From Phoronis australis (lineage: Eukaryota > Phoronida > Phoronidae): a stretch of 64,000 nt of DNA. The stretch is taken from NCBI GenBank assembly GCA_002633005.1, contig NMRA01000612.1, forward strand, positions 66,733 to 130,732, in the 5' to 3' direction. A program made the position numbers and the translations under genes. Under the pieces are notes generated by a model. It had not been told where the DNA came from and ran no database searches. It saw only the letters and a list, made by a program, of their open reading frames with translations. Of this stretch, positions 58,167 through 64,000 are shown in pieces. Position 1 is the stretch's first letter; each line of letters opens with the position of its first letter.

Positions 58167-58533
58167 TCATGTCGCCTACCATCCCTACGCGAAGCAAATT
58201 TTCTGTTGCAGGCCCACACTGTACGAGGGTAATCGACTTAGCTCACGGTCTTTCATGACCCATGAGCAGGTAGAAGTTTAAGAAGGTCTCGTCGCATGAA
58301 TCACATGAAAAACGCGTCTTTGCCATTATGTCCAAGGGGTGGACTGTGTCGTCCTGTCGCTGAGTAGCGTCTTCCTCCAAACTTATTAACTCCTCCCGAG
58401 ACACGTCATACACGTTATTGTATTTGTTGATAACAAGCTTGAGCAACAGCTGAATACCTGAACAAAGTCCGATTGAGTACTCCTGTAACACAATGATGCC
58501 AGATGAGCAAATTTGCCGGAAACAGTCATTCAC
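58160..58533 (-). pseudogene. C2H2-type zinc-finger segment, copy 2 (damaged)
   Basis: Minus-strand match to 54943-55434. The upstream part is open (IQLLLKLVINKYNNVYDVSR, EELISLEEDATQRQDD), and the first finger is kept as CDSCDETFLNFYLLMGH, but a stop follows HERP. The second finger (ACNRKFASRRDGRRH) is in another frame, with homology ending at about 58167. Compared with copy 1 it is interrupted and 3'-truncated. Confidence 0.55.
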
Positions 58534-59008
58534 CTTTAAGTGGAAACTAGAGCGGCGTACATTGCTGTAGAGAAAGCGTTGAGTTCTTAGCTCAAGCCCA
58601 TTGTGCTGTCAAACATACCTGTAGTTGCACGGGAAGAGGTTTGAAAACAGAGGTTTTTACGCCGGTGCAACTTTATTTCATCACGACATAGGAAACTACA
58701 ATGATCGAATAAAACTATAAGCGAACATTGCATAAAGACTTACGTTAAACAAATATTTACATGTACCACACAATTTACAGAAAACGTAAATTACAAAAAA
58801 CCGTAATTAGATACACAAATACCAATAAACTACCGGAATATGAACATTACTAACACTTTACTGAGATCGTATATGCCCTGTTCCGATACACACAAAATAG
58901 TCAGACAACGAACGTCTCATCCGTCGCATAACCACGAAAATGACTTTAAAAACTAAAGTATATTAATGCAATGTCAAATAAGTACGCCACGAGACGCTCG
59001 AAGCTTAA

Positions 59009-61290
59009 AGGCCAAGTATGGTGCCAAAATTACTATTTTTAAATCTAAAGTACATTTATTGATAAAAAACATCAAAATACTGTGTCATAGCATACCCCAG
59101 TCGTTAATTAAGTAGGCCTTCGACAATACAGTAGCCCCATCACGAACCCCATTTAGCGCCAAAAAAAAACTTGAGACGACGCTTGCACTAATCGAAGTCT
59201 ATGACATCATCGTTACAACGAATTTGGCTTTCACTGTGTCTCCAGAATATTGGAATCAGAGATGACTCGTTTTTTAATTTAGTGCAAAATACGTTGAAAA
59301 TCAAGGAAACACATTAATTTTTCATTTCATGTCAGTTAATATTAAAAGTAATCAAAATCACTACCTTTAGAATTTTTATTCAATTACTTAGCACACATTC
59401 TAATACGGGCCCGTATGGGAATCCCCGGGAGTGTGACTGGTGCCGTCGAAACAGCCGGAAAAACAAAACGCTTCGTCTGAATTGTTATTAGCAATTTCCC
59501 AATGTTTATTATAAAGTATAATTTGTTTGATACAAAAACTTTGATGTTAGTAACTTTCCATTCATGTCTTTTTGAAGCCGAAGGTGTGAACGCTGCGCGA
59601 TTCCAATACGGACGGCTGTCCAATGTGTGTCCCGTATGGGTATAGACAACAGGCCATTTAATTTGGTGCAAAATACTTAGAAACGTTAGGCTTACAGCTC
59701 ATATCAGCATGATTTTTTCGTACAATGCAATTATATTCAAATTGATTGAAAATTTTATATTTATTATTTTCAAAATAAGTCGCCTTGAAATGCTGCAACC
59801 CGTAATCGGTCAAGCTAAAAAAATTAAAAATTTAATAGCAACACAACATTGTGCGTGTCTGTAATAAATTAAAACTACGAAATAAAGTCTGTAACGTTTT
59901 AAATTCAGTATCAGAATTCCGTTAGGTCTACGGGAACGACCCAAATCAGACAGGATATTCCGGATTTGGGCCGGATTCCCTATACTCTGGGCCGGAACAG
60001 TAACACGAAACGTCGAATTGCACACTGCAGATTTTTTGTAGCCAACCAGCTAGCTGTTTGAAGGCTATCGCCAAAATACAGATAGGTAAAACTATGACTT
60101 GAGCTCTGTTAAACCATAGACCATAAACTGTAGTCTATCACGAAATTTCATAGGCCTACCTACAGACTGGTTATGAGTTGTGTTAGTCAACTCGTCGTGA
60201 AACTTATATCGCAGAGCCAACGACCGATGACCGGGGTGCATGCAAAATCTGGGAGACAATTCGGACACTCACCTTGCCCGTTCAGTGGCAGTCGTTTAAG
60301 GGAAGAACAATCCAATAAACGTCATTTTCTAGCATTACTCACGGCCTTTTGAGTTTTCTAACAAAGAAAGTTTGTTGTCTTTTTGAAACAGAACGCTCGT
60401 GAAACGCGCACGCGCCGTACTAAAATTTTGGGACTACTTTTGGGATATGATAACAGCATCACAGAAGTAAAGTTTGTTCTAAATTCGGTTTTTTTGGTCT
60501 TAAAAATGCTAATAACTTGTAACGAAATGAGACCAGTTCCGACAATTCGTTGTGACAGTGCGCAACCTCGTGGCAGCAAAGAACATTTGATATAAAAATA
60601 AACCGGGAGGGAAAGAAACTGTTCAGGTCAGGTGACGTAATCGCCAAACGCCGACTCCCAAGAGCGCAGTAGATGAGCGGTAGGCCTAGAACGATAATTC
60701 TTCCAAAACTGGTAAATAATTTGGTTTACTCAAAGAGCGGTGCAGCTTTTAATGACGCTATTTCTGAGTCAGATTTTATTTAGTCCTTTTTACCCACAGC
60801 GACGCGAAGCTGTATATTTTGTATACAGCTTTGCACCAAGCCTAAATCGGATCTTACCGATCGGGAAAGTTTGTCGCCAGGCCTTGTCGTGGATACGGAT
60901 CTATTCCACGCACGGCACTCGACGTGATCGATGGGTAAGTTGTGCAAATGTATCCCATTGTCGCTGACATTGCTACACCCGCACACCACGCAAAGAGGCA
61001 TTTTAGCCCAGAGATCGACAAGTGCAGAACGTCAAAGAAATGGCACTCAGCTGTTACGCAGTGTGGCTCCCCAGTAAATTCGTGACCACGATGATGTCAT
61101 ATGAACCACTTTACGCTGATTGGTTGAGATTTTTTCTGAGGCGCTCGAAGGGCCTACGAATTATGAGCGGTGTAATTTGCGTCGCAATTAATTACTTTCC
61201 GTGGTATGTAAGAAGCAAAAACAATATTTTTTATGAACAATACATGCATTTCTGGTGTCAAAAATGTGTTTTAGCCGCAGGACGCTGTCT
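59009..61290. mobile_element. 2.28-kb insertion flanked by TTAA
   Basis: The intact module has one TTAA (55974-55977, CGAAGCTTAATGG). The second module reads CGAAGCTTAA at 59001-59008, then this insert, then TTAATGG from 61291. Target TTAA duplication is the signature of piggyBac-type transposons and related MITEs. The ends AGGCCAAGTATGG and, read inward, AGACAGCGTCCTG are only weakly similar. Part of it (60215-60385) matches the repeat in the myosin intron. No transposase frame recognised, so it is non-autonomous. Confidence 0.7.
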
Positions 61291-63350
61291 TTAATGGTGA
61301 ACTGTGGAGCGGTTTGATAAACGATGTGAATTACGCAAACTTAACAAAACAACGGTTAACCATGGATCTGCAGTAATAATACCCTTTTCCCGGTGAATGA
61401 TCGCAATTTGTTGGTGATATATCTCTTCGCACGTTTCAAGAATGGTGGTTTTCTCGAATTGTCCTCCTCTTCAGCATCCCCGTACTCGTCGCCGATCCTC
61501 ATTCCTCGTGTAAAGTACGAAATTTTGAATTAAATGATGTATTAGTGACGTGTGAATTTATGACGCAATCCTGTATAGATGAGTAAATTCGTGTGAAACA
61601 GTCGGCCATGATTGAACAGTGGCGGACACTGCCGTGGAGATAGCGTCGAGTTGTTAGCTTAAGTACATTGTACTGCCAAACATACCTTTTTCCCTCAAAG
61701 AGATCGCAATTTGTTGGTGATATATCTCTTTGTACTCTTCAAGAATGATGGTCGCTTGAAGTAAACCTTCTCCTCAACATCATTGTCCACGTCCCAACAC
61801 CCTCTTTCTCGTGTTGAAAAGCACAACATTTTGAATTAAATGATACATCAGTGACCTCATGCAATTTGTTGATACAAATTTGTGAGACACAATTTAAATG
61901 ATGTCAGATGAGTATGTCCGTGGGAAACAGTGATCCAAATTGAATAAAAGGCGACATACTTTGTCGTAGAGATAGCTTTGAGTTTTTAGCTTAAGTACCT
62001 TGTGCTGTCAAACATACCTTTTTCGCACCAAGAGATAGCAATTTGTTGGTGATGTATTTCTTTGCACGCTAAATAATGACGGTCGTCTTGAAGTACCAGT
62101 CTCCACAACGTCACAGTCCACGTCCCGGACCCTTTTTCGTTGTGCAAAGAAAGGGATGTTGAATTAAATGATGTATTAGTGACATCCTGTAATTTTGTAA
62201 CACAACCCTGTATGGATGAGTACCTTTGTGGAAAACAGTCAGTCATCTTTCAATAAAAGGTGCAGGAACCTGCCGTGGAGATAGCGTAGAGTGGTTAGCT
62301 TAAATACAATATCCTGTAAAACATACCTTTTTCCGCAAAAAGAAATCAATTTCTTGATACTTTTCTTTGTGCGCTTCAAGAATAATGGTCTGCTTGAAAA
62401 ACCCTCCCCTTTAACATCACGGCGCACGTCCTCGACCTTCTTTCTCTTGTTGGAAAGTGCAGCATTTTGAATTAAACGATGTATCAGTGACATCATTGAA
62501 TTTGATGACACAGCCCTGTGTGACGCAATTAAAGTGTTGTCAGTCGAGTAAATTCGTAGGAAACAGTCATCCACATTGAATAAAAGGCTACAAACATTGG
62601 CGTGGAGATATCGTGGAGTTCTTAGCTTGAGCACATTTTGCTGTCAAACATAGATGTCGTAATTTGTTGGTGACATACATGTATCTCTTTGCAAGCTTCA
62701 AGAATGATGATCTTTATGAATTACCGTCTTATTCAACAACACCGTCCACGTCGCCGACCCTCTTTTGTCGTGAAAAGCCCAGCATTTTGTTGAATTAATT
62801 GATGTATTAGTGACAGCATGTAATTTTATGACGCAACGCTGTATAGATGAGTAATTTCATGGATAACAGCCATTTTGGATGACAGGTGGCTGACACTGTC
62901 GTGGAAATAGGGTCGAGTTTTTAGTTTAAATACATTGTGCTGTCAATCATACCTTTTTCCGGCAGATCACTGTCTGTTGGTGATATATCGCTTTGCAGGC
63001 TTAAGAATTATGGTTGTCTTGAATTACCCTTCTCCTCAACGTCAACGTTATTTTCTCCTAGTACCCTTTTGGTCGTGGAACGCACGGCATTTTGAATTGA
63101 ATGATGCATTAATTACATCATGCGATTTTATCACGCGATCCTGTAACACGCATTTCAAATAATGTCAGGTGAGCAAATTCGTAGGAAACAGTCGGCTGAA
63201 TAAAAGGATCGAGGCGGATATTGTATTGGAGATAGCGTCCAGTTCTAAGCTTAAGTACATTGTGCTGTCAAATATATTTTCCCGCTAAGAGATCGCATTG
63301 TTGGTGATATTTCTGTTTGCACGCTTCTAGAATTATAATATTCTTTAATG
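61291..63350 (-). repeat. Tandem array of about 300-330 bp units, block 2
   Basis: The GAGTAAATTCGT..GAAACAGTC-type block recurs at about 61581, 61909, 62218, 62546, 62848 and 63172, giving spacings of 328, 309, 328, 302 and 324. On the minus strand 62634-62239 is open for 131 codons across more than one unit (YLHANVCSLLFNVDDCFLRI, MMSLIHRLIQNAALSNKRKK). Other units have indels. A GGTATGTTTGACAGC donor-like site recurs in most units. Confidence 0.85.
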
Positions 63351-64000
63351 GGGCTATTCGGAAAATCTACAATAACTAGAAAGCGTTCCTGTACTAGTGG
63401 TGATAGATTAACAGCCTCGATTTCGCGAGCCCTTTAAATACATGGTAAAATGGCTTGCAGCCGTGCCAACTGAATCTGAGATTGCGTAAAAAGGGTGCTT
63501 CTATGAGAGGAAGTAAGCACGACCTCATACAAAGGTAAGGTTTGTGATTATATTAACGATTATTCCATGATTATTCTACCGATGCCTGTTAACTGAGGCA
63601 CTCGCCGATGTCGACTTCGCGGCAGTCAGTCGCCAGCCAGAGTCTGTTTAATCTTTGTATGTTGTGATATGTGATACGATACTTGACGTAGCAATCGGGA
63701 TCTTTTCGTACATCAAAGCATTATTATTGTTTGGAATGATTTCTAAAAGTTTATCAGTGACAGTTTCATCAATCAATGATGAATGTTTATGCTGTCAACT
63801 CGATACAGGTTAATGAAGATTACAATCCAATCCCAATGGCAAAGGGTACGTGAGTGATAAATATCCATTGCATTAGACTATTTGTTTACTCCCTATCATA
63901 TGTCATCTGGAAATCTATTACACGTTGAAATGGAAATCTATCACGTCAGTTTTCACGTAATCTTTGGTTTTTAGGTTTGAAGGCTTGTACCGTGCAGAGG
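63351..64000. other. Right edge of window
   Basis: The array stops at about 63350. The remaining 650 bases show no gene or repeat that I recognise. Confidence 0.5.

Noticed and set aside
1-64000. CRISPR arrays, operons, rRNA, tRNA genes
   Set aside because: The repeat arrays here are long-unit eukaryotic repeats without spacer structure. I recognised no tRNA or rRNA sequence, and the gene structure is spliced eukaryotic.

Overview
This is eukaryotic, multi-intron animal DNA. Its first two thirds, about 3.4-42.7 kb on the + strand, are one muscle (class II) myosin heavy chain gene. The window opens inside an early intron, so the exons for the start codon and SH3-like domain lie upstream. From the TYSGLFC exon at 3373 every constitutive exon to the C-terminus can be placed. 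Acceptors, donors and codon phases agree throughout: one path through the motor exons sums to 719 codons, and the rod exons from 24027 through the 42013 tail sum to 1143 codons plus a stop. The gene carries tandem alternative exon sets: two loop-1 exons, two switch-I exons, five strut exons, four W-helix exons, two rod exons and three C-terminal tails.

Intron 21 holds an unrelated 111-codon initiating exon that splices in frame into the distal rod. This is the arrangement of molluscan catchin/myorod, a headless rod made from the myosin gene. Together with the mollusc-style exon sets and a secreted fibrinogen-related gene downstream, it points to a lophotrochozoan, most likely a mollusc. Species is not determinable here. 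A second, apparently undescribed initiating exon sits just before the first S2 exon (23714-23875). It has a strong Kozak context and an in-phase donor and predicts a longer headless rod of about 1197 residues. Two weaker candidates lie at 31760 and 32719.

From 42.7 to 48.9 kb is mostly anonymous DNA with one fibrinogen-related gene (45391-47004), interrupted by two frameshifts, and several foldback elements. From 48.9 to 52.3 kb is a decayed LTR-type retroelement that ends at an ambiguous base. From 52.8 to 54.4 kb, minus strand, is a decayed LINE cut by a DNA-transposon end.

From 54.9 kb to the end is a duplicated minus-strand module. Each copy is a C2H2-like zinc-finger segment (54943-55434 and 58160-58533) next to an array of roughly 300-330 bp units (55.98-57.3 kb and 61.29-63.35 kb). 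The units share a minus-strand reading frame and a splice-donor-like site. The second copy is split by a 2.28 kb insertion flanked by TTAA on both sides, while the intact copy has one TTAA.

Two ambiguous bases (37754 and 52308) mark suspicious joins. At the first, a myosin rod exon appears twice in near-identical 0.5 kb blocks, probably two alleles placed in tandem. No rRNA, tRNA or CRISPR array was recognised.
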